The notes beneath the pieces are model-generated. The model saw only the letters and a list, made by a program, of their open reading frames with translations, was not told where the DNA came from and made no database searches. A stretch of DNA of 64,000 bases from Bradymonas sp963697525 (GTDB lineage Bacteria > Myxococcota_A > Bradymonadia > Bradymonadales > Bradymonadaceae), in the NCBI GenBank assembly GCA_963697525.1, contig OY969087.1, positions 992,001-1,056,000 of the forward strand, given 5' to 3'. Positions 17,149 to 25,392 of this stretch are shown here, in pieces (positions within the stretch are counted from its first letter, which is position 1; each line of letters opens with the position of its first letter). A program made the translations under genes and the position numbers.

Positions 17149-19151
17149 TGGTTCACTGCTTCTCGCTCAGCGCGTCTTCTGATCTTGGTGACGAACTCGC
17201 TGGTCGGCTGGGCGCCGACGACGCGGGTGCCGTCGATGAAAAACGCGGGGGTGCCGTCGACGCCGAGCTCTTGGCCTTCCTGCATGTCGGTCTCGATCTG
17301 CTTTTTGAAGGCCGGGTTGGACATATCCTTTTTGAATTTGTCGATATTCAGACCCAGCTTCTTGGCCAGCTCGACGTAGATGCCCTTCTCACCCAGGCGC
17401 TTTTGATTGGCGAAGAGCAGGTCGTGCATGGGCCAGAATTTGCCCTGCGCCCCGGCGGCCATCGAGGCCATGGCGGCCGGGCGCGCGTTGGGGTGCATGG
17501 GCAGCGGGAAGTGCTTGTAGATGACCTTGACCGAGCCGTCGACCTTGGCCAGGGCGTCCTCCAGGTGCTGGGAGCCCAGCCGGCAGTAGGGGCATTGGAA
17601 GTCCGAGAAGATGAAGATGGTCACCCGGGCGTTCTTCGGGCCTTTGACCTGGTCGGGATCGACGGTCAGCTTGCTGGTGTCCACGTGGGGCGCGGGCTGG
17701 GCGTCGGGCTCGGGCTGGTCGCCGGCGGCCTCCTGGTTGTGGGCGTCGTTGTAGGCGACCTCGGCCTTGTACAGCGCGTCGCCCGACAGGTTCTTGTGCT
17801 CGGCGCGCACCTTCTTGGCCACCTCGAGCTGCTCGTCGACCAGCTTGGCAAAGCGCGGGTAGGGCTGGGCGCCGACCATGCGCACCCCGTTGATGAAGAA
17901 GGTGGGCGTGCCGCGCACGTCCAGCTTCTCGGCGAGGTTTTCGTCGCGGGTGATATGCTTGGCGATGCCCTGGTCGGTCATCGCCGCGTCCACCTGCTTT
18001 TTGCTCAGGCCGACCTTCTGGCCGAATTTGACGAAGATGTCCTTCTCGTCGAGGCGGTGCTGGTTGTTGTACAGCAGGTCGTACGTCTGCCAGAACTTGC
18101 CGTGCTGGTGCGCCGCCAGGGCGAGCTTGGCGGCCGGCTCGGCGTAGGGATGGAACGGCAGCGGGTAGAATTTGTAGACCAGCCGGATCTTGTCGCCGTA
18201 GGTCGAGCGAAGCTTGTCGAGGCTTTTGGCCGCCCGGGCGCAGAACGGGCATTGGAAGTCGGCGAATTCGACGATGGTGACTACCGCCTTCTTCGAGCCG
18301 CGCACGGGGTCGTCCTTGGCGATGGGCACCATGGTGACGTCGCGCGCCGGCGGCTGGGGCTTGGCCTCGGGCCCCACGGGCGCGGGCGGCTTGTAATTCT
18401 GGGCGACCAGCGTCTTGTACAGCTTGTCGGCGGGCACGCCCTTTTTCTTGGCGGCGGCGGCCTCGTTCAACTGCTGGTCGACGGCCTGCTCGAAGACCGG
18501 CAGCGGCTGGGCGCCGGTGACCTCCTCGCCGTTGATGAAGAAGTCGGGCGTGCCGCGCACGCCCAGCTTCTGGCCAAGCTCGACGTCGCGGCGCATGACG
18601 TCGTTGTAGCCCGGCTTCTCCATATCCTTGCGAAACTGCTCGACGTTCAGCCCCAGCTTCTGGGCGTAGCCGGCGGTCAGATCTTTCATCTGGTCGAAGT
18701 CGCCGCCAAAGGCCTGCTGGTTGTCGTAGAGCATGTCGTACATCGGCCAGAACTTGCCCTGCTCGCCGGCGGCCAGCGCCGCGCGCGACGCGGCCTGGGC
18801 CTGCTGGTGGAACGGCAGCGGGAAGTGCTTGAACACCAGGCGAATCTTGCCCTGGTACTTCTTCTCGCTCATCAACTGGTCGATGGTCGCCGAGGCACGC
18901 CCGCAAAACGGGCATTGGAAGTCAGCGAACTCCACGATGGTCACCGGCGCCGCGTTGGGCCCGCGCACCGGCGAGTCGTCCACCGGAACGATGTCGCTGT
19001 CGGCGACCGGCGTGCCGTCGGCCTTGGCTTTGGCGTTGGCCGCCGTCAGGCCGCCGTTCGAGTCGGCTTTGCTGTTGGGATTGCTGCTCGCGCAGCTCGC
19101 GCTGAGCAGCAGCGAGGCGCACATCAAGGCGGCGAGGGATTTTTGGAGCAT
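17136..19151 (-). CDS. Triple DsbA-like thioredoxin lipoprotein (paralogue 1)
   Basis: 671 residues from ATG 19151, which has AGGTGA seven bases upstream. A lipoprotein-type signal peptide ends at LLLSASC (Cys20). Three DsbA/DsbG-like thioredoxin domains follow in tandem, each opening with a conserved TIVEFADFQC-type strand and redox motif: CPFC 80-83, CPFC 301-304, CPYC 520-523. Each has the cis-proline loop (RGTPDFF, RGTPTFF, DGTPAFF) and an inserted helical region with GKFWxxYDLL. Domains are joined by Pro/Ala/Lys-rich linkers. It would act outside the cytoplasm as a thiol-disulfide oxidoreductase, either oxidising or isomerising Cys-rich exported proteins such as those encoded nearby. A single domain is normally about 200 residues, so this is a three-fold fusion. 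Two paralogues follow upstream. Confidence 0.9.
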   Translation of the reverse strand: MLQKSLAALMCASLLLSASCASSNPNSKADSNGGLTAANAKAKADGTPVADSDIVPVDDSPVRGPNAAPVTIVEFADFQCPFCGRASATIDQLMSEKKYQGKIRLVFKHFPLPFHQQAQAASRAALAAGEQGKFWPMYDMLYDNQQAFGGDFDQMKDLTAGYAQKLGLNVEQFRKDMEKPGYNDVMRRDVELGQKLGVRGTPDFFINGEEVTGAQPLPVFEQAVDQQLNEAAAAKKKGVPADKLYKTLVAQNYKPPAPVGPEAKPQPPARDVTMVPIAKDDPVRGSKKAVVTIVEFADFQCPFCARAAKSLDKLRSTYGDKIRLVYKFYPLPFHPYAEPAAKLALAAHQHGKFWQTYDLLYNNQHRLDEKDIFVKFGQKVGLSKKQVDAAMTDQGIAKHITRDENLAEKLDVRGTPTFFINGVRMVGAQPYPRFAKLVDEQLEVAKKVRAEHKNLSGDALYKAEVAYNDAHNQEAAGDQPEPDAQPAPHVDTSKLTVDPDQVKGPKNARVTIFIFSDFQCPYCRLGSQHLEDALAKVDGSVKVIYKHFPLPMHPNARPAAMASMAAGAQGKFWPMHDLLFANQKRLGEKGIYVELAKKLGLNIDKFKKDMSNPAFKKQIETDMQEGQELGVDGTPAFFIDGTRVVGAQPTSEFVTKIRRRAEREAVNHLDS

Positions 19152-19283
19152 AATGGAATCACCTGGTTTCGAGGTCGACGCTGGCGACAATAGATGTGCG
19201 ATCGCCACCTATCAAGTCAACACCGCGGCCCGCTCGAAAAAACAACCGCACCTGCGCGCCAGCCCAAGACCCCCGCGGCCTCG

Positions 19284-19399
19284 AAAGACCCCCGCGGCTT
19301 TATGCCGCGGGTGAAAGAGATCGTCAGCTAGCCCCGTCGGCCCGTTTCCCAAAGACCCCCGCGGCTTTATGCCGCGGGTGAAAGAGATCGTCAGCTAGC
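19284..19399 (-). terminator. Duplicated 49-bp element with GC hairpin after paralogue 2
   Basis: A 49-base sequence occurs twice without error, at 19284-19332 and 19351-19399 (67-base period). Each copy holds a perfect hairpin CCCGCGGC-TTTAT-GCCGCGGG (19291-19311 and 19358-19378); on the minus strand each stem is followed by GGTCTTT, a weak T-tract. The second copy overlaps the last codons and stop of the triple-thioredoxin gene ending at 19391. I read this as a terminator-like element that was duplicated in tandem; termination strength is uncertain because the T-tract is poor. Confidence 0.6.
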
Positions 19400-21418
19400 A
19401 GCCCCGTCGAGCGCCTTTTTGATGGCCTGCTCGAACTTCTCGGCCGGCTGGGCGCCGACGAGGCGGGTGCCGTTGATGAAGAAGCAGGGGGTGCCGCGCA
19501 CGCCGACGTCTTGGCCCTGGGTCAGGTCGGCCTTGATGAGGGCGTCGTTGTTGGGGTCGTTGCGGTCTTTGTCGAAGCGCTTGATATTCAGGCCGATCTT
19601 CTTGGCGAATCTGTCGTAGATGCCCTTCTGGCCCAGGTCGCGTTGGTGGGCGTAGAGCAGGTCGTGCATGGGCCAGAATTTGCCCTGCTTCTGGGCGGCG
19701 ATGGCGGCGTAGGCGGCGGGTTTGGCGTTCTGGTGGAAGGGCAGCGGGTAGTGCTTGAACACCAGCTTGACCTTGCCCTTGAACTTGGGCAGCACCTTGT
19801 TGGTGAGGGTGTCGGAGGCGCGCTTGCAGTAGGGGCATTGGAAGTCGCCGAACATGACGATGGTCACCTTGGCGTGTTTGGGGCCGCGCACGGGGGCCTT
19901 GCCGATCTTGAGCTTGCTCAGGGCGACCTTGGCCGGGGGCCTGTTCGGGCGGGTGTGCGCGGTGGGCGCGGGCTTGGGGGCGTGGGCCTTGTTGTCGGCG
20001 ACCACGGCCTTGTACAGCGCATCGCCCGACAGCTTCTTGGCGGCCTTGAGCTTGGCGGCCTTCTCGAGCTGGGCGTCGATGAGCTTCTTGAAGTTTGCGT
20101 AGGGCTGGGCGCCGCGCAGGTTGACGCCGTTGATCCAGAAGTTGGGCGTGCCGCGCGCGCCGATGTGCTGGGCGAGCTTGGTGTCGGCCTCGATCTGGTG
20201 GGCGACCTTCTTGGAGTCGAAGACCTTCTTGAACTGCTTCTCATTCATGCCCAGCTTCTTGGCCAGCCCGGCGGCATAGGCCTTGAAGTCGTTGGCGTGG
20301 CTGCGAAAGTCACGCTGGTGGGAGTACAGCGCGGCGTACATCGGCCAGAATTTGCCCTGCTGGTGGGCGGCGAGTGCGGCCTGGGCGGCCTGCTGGGCCT
20401 GGGGGTGCATCGACAGGGGCAATTGCTTGTACACGAAGCGTACTTTCTTGCCGTAGTTCTTTTTGATCTGATCGACCGTCGCCGAGGCGCGCTCGCAGAA
20501 GGGGCATTGGAAGTCGGCGAACTCGACGATGGTCACCAGCGGGTCTTTGGCGTTGCCGAAGACGGGGTCGTGCTTGTCGACGGGGACGTATTCGACCTTC
20601 TGGGGCGGCGGCGAGGGGTGCCGATAGATGTGGTGCTCTTCCTTCTGGTAATGCTTGGCGACCATTTTGGCGTACAGGTTGTCGTCGGTCGCCTGCTTGG
20701 CCGCCAGGGCGTCGCGAGCGTCGCCGAGTTGGCGTTTGACGACCTCGTCGAAGGCCGCAAGCGGTTTGGCTCCGCGCACGCGCTCGCCGTTGACGAAGAA
20801 GTGGGGCGTGCCGCGCACGCCGACGCGATCGCCCAGCTTCTTGTCCTGGTCGATGCGCGCGGCGGTCTGGGGGGCTTCGTAGTCCTGGACGAATTGCTGC
20901 TCGTCCATGCCCATGAGGGCGGCTTGATCGGCGATCCAATGCTCGAAGTCGCCGGCGTGGCTGCGAAACTCACGCTGGTGGTCGAACAAAAAGTCGTGCA
21001 TCTGCCAAAATTGGCCCTGCTTTTGGGCGGCCACGGCCGCCTTGGCGGCGTCCATCGCCTGGGGGTGGAAGGGCAGCGGGAAGTATTTGTACACCAGGCG
21101 AACGCCCTTGGGATACCGCTGCTGCAGCTTGGCCATGGTCTTGCGGCCACGGGCGCAGAAGGGGCATTGGAAGTCGCTGAACGCCACGACGGTCACCGGG
21201 GCGTCTTTGGGGCCGCGCAGCGGCGAGCCCGCCAGCGGCAGGATGTCGCTGGGTTCCTCCTGGGCGGGGACCTGGTTGGCCCGCTTGGCCAGCGCGTCAT
21301 TCGGTGAGGTCAAGGGCCCGTTGTCGACGGGCTTTTTCTGGGTGGCGTTGCTGCTCGAGCAGGCGGTGCCGACCAGCGAGAGAGCGCAGAATAGTGCGGC
21401 GAGCGTACGGTAAGACAT
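19391..21418 (-). CDS. Triple DsbA-like thioredoxin lipoprotein (paralogue 2)
   Basis: 675 residues from ATG 21418. The N-terminal signal (TLAALFCALSLVGTAC) suggests lipid attachment at Cys20, though the lipobox is not perfect. Three DsbA-like domains carry CPFC 85-88, CPFC 305-308 and CPYC 528-531, each with its cis-Pro loop (RGTPHFF, RGTPNFW, RGTPCFF). The third cis-Pro loop has an extra cysteine (GTPCFF), which is unusual and could form an additional disulfide. Linkers are rich in Pro, Lys and Ala. The protein is closer to paralogue 3 than to paralogue 1 (shared HEYQ-like linkers, FRSHAxDF segments), suggesting successive duplications. It is likely an envelope thiol-disulfide oxidoreductase working with its neighbours. 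Confidence 0.9.
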   Translation of the reverse strand: MSYRTLAALFCALSLVGTACSSSNATQKKPVDNGPLTSPNDALAKRANQVPAQEEPSDILPLAGSPLRGPKDAPVTVVAFSDFQCPFCARGRKTMAKLQQRYPKGVRLVYKYFPLPFHPQAMDAAKAAVAAQKQGQFWQMHDFLFDHQREFRSHAGDFEHWIADQAALMGMDEQQFVQDYEAPQTAARIDQDKKLGDRVGVRGTPHFFVNGERVRGAKPLAAFDEVVKRQLGDARDALAAKQATDDNLYAKMVAKHYQKEEHHIYRHPSPPPQKVEYVPVDKHDPVFGNAKDPLVTIVEFADFQCPFCERASATVDQIKKNYGKKVRFVYKQLPLSMHPQAQQAAQAALAAHQQGKFWPMYAALYSHQRDFRSHANDFKAYAAGLAKKLGMNEKQFKKVFDSKKVAHQIEADTKLAQHIGARGTPNFWINGVNLRGAQPYANFKKLIDAQLEKAAKLKAAKKLSGDALYKAVVADNKAHAPKPAPTAHTRPNRPPAKVALSKLKIGKAPVRGPKHAKVTIVMFGDFQCPYCKRASDTLTNKVLPKFKGKVKLVFKHYPLPFHQNAKPAAYAAIAAQKQGKFWPMHDLLYAHQRDLGQKGIYDRFAKKIGLNIKRFDKDRNDPNNDALIKADLTQGQDVGVRGTPCFFINGTRLVGAQPAEKFEQAIKKALDGAAS

Positions 21419-21500
21419 CGTCGATCCCGAATTGATGAAAGCGAACGCGGCGCATGCTAGTCGACGCTGCATCAGATCACAACCGGTGCTCGGCGCACGA

Positions 21501-21537
21501 AAAAGGCCCGCCGGCGCAGAATGCCGGCGGGCCTTTT
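21501..21537 (-). terminator. Bidirectional intrinsic terminator
   Basis: AAAAGGCCCGCCGGC at 21501-21515 pairs with GCCGGCGGGCCTTTT at 21523-21537 around the seven-base loop GCAGAAT. The stem is GC-rich and flanked by A- and T-runs, so it can terminate in both directions. It lies 24 bases past the stop of paralogue 3 and should end that transcript before paralogue 2 begins, meaning the paralogues are separate units. Confidence 0.92.
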
Positions 21538-21560
21538 TGTCCGTTCAGCTCACAGAAGCC

Positions 21561-23606
21561 TTACTTCTTGGCTTCTTTGAGGGCCTGCGCAATGACGGCC
21601 TTGAACTTGGCGGTGGGCTGAGCACCGATGACGCGGGTGCCGTTGATGAAGAAGGCGGGGGTACCGCTGACGCCCACGGTCTGACCCTGCTGGGTGTCGG
21701 CCTGCAAGACCTTGTCGAAGTTGGGGTTGTTCAAGTCTTTCTTGAACTTGGCCATATTCAGACCGATCTGCTTGGCGAGCTTCTCGTAGATGCCGTCCTG
21801 ACCAAGCTGGCTCTGGTTTTCGAACAGCAGGTCGTGCATCTGCCAGAACTTGCCCTGCTCGCGGGCGGCCAGTGCGGCGTGAGCCGCGGGCTTGGCGTGC
21901 TGGTGGAAGGGCAGCGGGTAGTTTTTCCAGACCACCTTGACCTTGCCTTTGAAGTCCTGGAGCGCCTCGTGCAGGTTGTCGCCGCCGCGCTTGCAGTAGG
22001 GGCACTGGAAGTCGGCGAACTCGACGATGGTCACCGGAGCCGTCTTGGGGCCGCGCACGGGGGCGTTGCCGATCGTGAGCTTGCTCAGCGGGACCTTGGC
22101 GGCCGGCTGCGGGCGACGCTGCGGGGCCGAGGGCTTGGGCGCGTTGGCCTTGTTCTCGGCGACGATGGCCTTGTACAGGGCATCACCCGACAGGTGCTTT
22201 TTGGCTTTGAGGGCCTGGGCCTTTTTGATCTGGTCGTCGATGGTCGACTTGAAGCGCGCATACGGCTGGGCGCCGCGCACGTTGATGCCGTTGATCCAGA
22301 AGTTGGGCGTGCCACGCGCGCCGACCTTCTGGGCGAGCTTCTGAGCCTTGTCGATCGCCGCCTTGACCTTGGGGCTGTCGAAGTCCTTTTTGAACTTGGC
22401 CACGTTCATGCCCTGCTTTTTGGCCAGGCCGGCGGCGAAGTCTTTGAAGTCGTTGGCGTGCTGGCGGAACTCTTTCTGATGCTCGAACAGCGCGTCGTAC
22501 ATCGGCCAGAATTTGCCCTGCATATGGGCGGCCATGGCCGCCTGGGCGCTGACCTGCGCCTGCGGGTGCATCGACAGGGGCATGGTCATGTAGGTGAAGC
22601 GGATCTTGTTGCCGTACTCTTTCTTGAGCTTGTCGACCGTGGGGGCGACGCGCGCGCAGAACGGGCATTGGAAGTCGCTGAACTCGACGATGGTCACCAG
22701 CGGGTCTTTGGTGTTGCCGAAGGTAGGATCGTCTTTGCTAACCGGCACGTACTCGACCGTCTGGGCCGGCGGCTTGCGCTGGTTCTGGGCGTTGTTGTTG
22801 TTGTTGTTGTTCTGCTGGCCACCGTCGTAGTTCTTGGCGACGAGCTTGCCGTACAGATTGGCGCGGGTCACGCCGGCCTGCTTGAGCATGCCTTTGGCCG
22901 CCTCGATCTGCTGCTTGACGATCTGCTCGAAGGAGGGCAGCGGCTTGGCGCCACGCACGCGCACGCCGTTGACGAAGAAGTGGGGAGTGCCGCGCACGTT
23001 GACCTTGTGGCCCAGCTCCTGGTCATGCTTGATGACCGCGGCGGTCTTGGGCGACTCGAAGTCCTTTTTGAACTGGGCGGCGTTCATGCCCATGGACTTG
23101 GCCTGGCCGGTGATCCAGCTCTCGAAGTCGTTGCCGTGGCTGCGGAACTCTTTCTGGTGGTCGAACAGAAAGTCGTGCATCTTCCAGAATTTGCCCTGGT
23201 TTTTGGCGGCCACGGCGGCTTTGGCCGCGGGCATCGCCTGGGGGTGGAAGGGCAGGGGGAAGAATTTGTAGGAGACTTTGACGTCGTTGGGGTACTTCTC
23301 CAGAAGCTGGTCCATGGTCTTGCGGCCACGGGCGCAGAAGGGGCATTGGAAGTCGCTGAACTCGACGATGGTCACCGTCGCCGTCTTCTTGCCGCGCACC
23401 GGGCTGTCTTCCAGCGGCAGCGCGTTGTCCTTATTGGCGGTGGCGTCGCTGGGGTTGGCGGCCGCGCCGGTGGCGTCGGCGGTATCGCCGCTGGTCTTAT
23501 TGGCGCTGAGGTTGCCCACCAGGAAACCGCCGGCGAAGGCCACCAGCACCACAAAGACGTACGACAAAAGTCGTACCGTCATGTTCGAATTGTTCTCTTG
23601 TGCCAT
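21561..23606 (-). CDS. Triple DsbA-like thioredoxin protein, membrane-anchored (paralogue 3)
   Basis: 681 residues. In contrast to its two neighbours it has an uncleaved N-terminal membrane anchor (LLSYVFVVLVAFAGGFLVGNL, about 13-33) and no lipobox. Three DsbA-like domains carry CPFC 88-91, CPFC 314-317 and CPYC 536-539, with cis-Pro loops RGTPHFF, RGTPNFW and SGTPAFF. The linker between domains 1 and 2 contains seven consecutive asparagines near 266-272. GAGAGGA stands about ten bases before the start. It would be tethered to the inner membrane facing the periplasm, so the three paralogues may work at different membranes. No DsbB or DsbD partner is in this window. Confidence 0.91.
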   Translation of the reverse strand: MAQENNSNMTVRLLSYVFVVLVAFAGGFLVGNLSANKTSGDTADATGAAANPSDATANKDNALPLEDSPVRGKKTATVTIVEFSDFQCPFCARGRKTMDQLLEKYPNDVKVSYKFFPLPFHPQAMPAAKAAVAAKNQGKFWKMHDFLFDHQKEFRSHGNDFESWITGQAKSMGMNAAQFKKDFESPKTAAVIKHDQELGHKVNVRGTPHFFVNGVRVRGAKPLPSFEQIVKQQIEAAKGMLKQAGVTRANLYGKLVAKNYDGGQQNNNNNNNAQNQRKPPAQTVEYVPVSKDDPTFGNTKDPLVTIVEFSDFQCPFCARVAPTVDKLKKEYGNKIRFTYMTMPLSMHPQAQVSAQAAMAAHMQGKFWPMYDALFEHQKEFRQHANDFKDFAAGLAKKQGMNVAKFKKDFDSPKVKAAIDKAQKLAQKVGARGTPNFWINGINVRGAQPYARFKSTIDDQIKKAQALKAKKHLSGDALYKAIVAENKANAPKPSAPQRRPQPAAKVPLSKLTIGNAPVRGPKTAPVTIVEFADFQCPYCKRGGDNLHEALQDFKGKVKVVWKNYPLPFHQHAKPAAHAALAAREQGKFWQMHDLLFENQSQLGQDGIYEKLAKQIGLNMAKFKKDLNNPNFDKVLQADTQQGQTVGVSGTPAFFINGTRVIGAQPTAKFKAVIAQALKEAKK

Positions 23607-23632
23607 AATCGTGAATTCCTCTCGATGATTTA

Positions 23633-23657
23633 CAGCCCCTTTCTAAATAGGGGGCTG
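23633..23657 (-). promoter_or_regulatory. Stem-loop in the 5' leader of triple-thioredoxin paralogue 3
   Basis: CAGCCCC at 23633-23639 pairs with GGGGCTG at 23651-23657 across an 11-base A/T-rich loop, 27 bases upstream of the start codon at 23606. It could be a leader hairpin or an operator. The remaining bases up to 23868 show no gene; they are the leader of this gene and the tail of the next. Confidence 0.4.
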
Positions 23658-23868
23658 CCAAGTTGAGCTACTACAATGGTCTCGTTATTTGTCCACGCGC
23701 GCTTGCATTAGCCCACACGCACGCCCGACGCAAGGCACGCGTCGACCCGGAGGGGCCGTCGGGAGACCTTGGCGAGTGAGCAACAGCAACTTTTGAAAAA
23801 AGATTTCGTCGCTGCGCTCGGCGCGATGATGGGCGGCAGACAACCGCGTTCGATGTGGGTGCGGCCGT

Positions 23869-24561
23869 TCAAGCCTGCGGTGGCTTGTCCGGGGGAGCTC
23901 GGTGGCCGTGGCGCGGGCCGATGCGAAGCCGGGCCCAGGCGCGCGTCTGGTTCGTGGAGAGACGGATGGGAATGTGGGTTTGGTGCAGCACGGGGTGCGC
24001 TGCGAAGGTGGCCACGTCGATGGTGACCGTGGGGGCCAGCGGCGGCAGCGAGCGACACTTCGCCGGGTTGGCCGTGCAGCTATCGTTGTCGCGCGGGTGC
24101 ATCGGGCGCGCGGGCACCGAGACGCGCTCGGGGCGCGGGCGCGGGTTCGCCGGCACGTCGGTGTGAGCGATGGCCGCAAACACCGAGTTGACCACGGCGT
24201 CGGCCGCCTTGCGGGCGTGCCACTGGGTCAGCAGCCGCGGCAGCGTCGAGATTTGACCGTCGGCGTCTTCGAAGCAGAGGTTGGAGGAGGGATCGGCGTC
24301 GTCGTCGCCGCCGCACGGCGCGGCCTGCTGGGCCTGCTCGGACAGGTCGTCGAGGTCGGCGCGGCTGAGCTGGCCGGAGGGCGCCGCCGGCGCCTGGTCC
24401 ATGACGAACGTCTCCACGCCCTGTTCGGCGAGGTCGTGCATCTCCACACACCGTCCCAGGTCGGCAAACGCAGACGTCGGCCAGCACAGCACCGCCAGGG
24501 TGCCGACCAGCAGGGCTCGCAGCCAACTGCCCCGGGATTGTGAGTGAATGACCTGGCTCAT
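23869..24561 (-). CDS. Secreted protein of unknown function
   Basis: 230 residues. The start has GAGG four bases upstream. A signal peptide is clear: WLRALLVGTLAVLCWPTSAFA, cleavage near residue 33. The mature part has scattered cysteines (GRCVEM, APCGGD, NLCFED, DSCTANPAKC) that could form disulfides, an Asp-rich stretch (GGDDDADPSS) and a Pro/Arg/His-rich C-terminal half. No family was recognised. It is divergently placed from the glycosyltransferase gene. The signal peptide and ribosome-binding site support a real gene; the low-complexity C-terminus makes the exact end less certain. Confidence 0.6.
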   Translation of the reverse strand: MSQVIHSQSRGSWLRALLVGTLAVLCWPTSAFADLGRCVEMHDLAEQGVETFVMDQAPAAPSGQLSRADLDDLSEQAQQAAPCGGDDDADPSSNLCFEDADGQISTLPRLLTQWHARKAADAVVNSVFAAIAHTDVPANPRPRPERVSVPARPMHPRDNDSCTANPAKCRSLPPLAPTVTIDVATFAAHPVLHQTHIPIRLSTNQTRAWARLRIGPRHGHRAPPDKPPQA

Positions 24562-24667
24562 AGAGCCTCGTTATGCGCCTGATTGACAGGGTAGCGGGCC
24601 TGGCCGTACGTTCCAAGACGTGGACTGTAGAGGACTTTGATGCCCGATTCAAGTCGGTTCGGAACGC

Positions 24668-25381
24668 GTGCGATCCTTCAGCATTCTCATTCCCACCCTC
24701 GATGAGGAGGCGTGGATCGTCCATGCCGTACGCGCGGCGCGGGCCAGCCTGGCCGCGGCCGGCGTCGACGGCGAGGTCATCGTCAGCGACGGCGGAAGCG
24801 GCGACGCCACCGTCGCGCGCGCTCGCCGCTACGCCGATCGCGTGGTGCACGCCGACCGGGGCCGCGCCCACCAGCTCAACGCCGCCGCCAGCGTCGGCCG
24901 GGGCGACATCCTGGTGATGGTGCACGCCGACGCGCTGCTCACGCCCCCTTGCATCGAGTCCATGAGTCGGGCCATCGACCGCGGCGCTGGTGGCGGCTGG
25001 TTCCAGATCGACATCCTCGCCGAAGTCCAGACCACCGCGGCCAGCCGCGGGCTGGGCTGGATGGCCTGGGGCATCAACCTGCGCACGCGCTGGTTTCACA
25101 CGGCCACCGGCGATCAGTGCGTGTTCTGCACCCGCGAGGCGTTCGCCAAGCTCGGCGGTCTTCCCGACGTGGCCCTCATGGAAGCAAATCTATTCGCCCG
25201 AGCCCTTCGCGGCTACGGGAAGGTCGAGATTCTGCCCGCCGAGCTGCGCATCTCCGGGCGTCGCTGGGAGCAGAACGGGCTGTTGCGCACCATGTTTTTG
25301 ATGTATGGCATACGCGCTGCGCACCGCGCCGGGGTGTCCGAGGACGTGCTGGCGAGGGTGTGGGAGTGGGCTTCGTCGTAG
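24668..25381 (+). CDS. Family-2 glycosyltransferase (TIGR04283-like)
   Basis: 237 residues from GTG 24668, the only start that keeps the conserved N-terminus (SFSILIPTLDEEAWI). It has a GT-A fold: EVIVSDGGSGDAT follows the first strand, RGRAHQLNAAASVGRGDILVMVHAD supplies the acceptor and metal-site aspartate, and GDQCVFCTREAFAKLGGLPDVALMEANLFAR is the family hallmark near the active site (usually MED; here MEA). This branch (COG1215/TIGR04283) transfers sugars to unknown acceptors and is often found with nucleotide-sugar genes. The WbpB-like gene starts 11 bases downstream, so they are probably one operon. Confidence 0.87.
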   Translation: MRSFSILIPTLDEEAWIVHAVRAARASLAAAGVDGEVIVSDGGSGDATVARARRYADRVVHADRGRAHQLNAAASVGRGDILVMVHADALLTPPCIESMSRAIDRGAGGGWFQIDILAEVQTTAASRGLGWMAWGINLRTRWFHTATGDQCVFCTREAFAKLGGLPDVALMEANLFARALRGYGKVEILPAELRISGRRWEQNGLLRTMFLMYGIRAAHRAGVSEDVLARVWEWASS

Positions 25382-25392
25382 ACATCCATCCA

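Noticed and set aside
16314..19193. A 959-codon open frame on the plus strand opposite DUF1015 and triple-thioredoxin genes
   Set aside because: Antisense shadow with repetitive VDLVQHL-type low-information composition; the minus-strand frames have clear motifs and ribosome-binding sites.
21432..23666. A 744-codon open frame on the plus strand opposite triple-thioredoxin paralogue 3
   Set aside because: Mirror of a conserved coding region; similar frames occur opposite all three paralogues.
24583..24611. Sigma-70 promoter (TTGACA at 24583) before the glycosyltransferase
   Set aside because: A good -35 but the -10 at 17-18 bases (GTACGT/TACGTT) is poor; not reliable enough to annotate.
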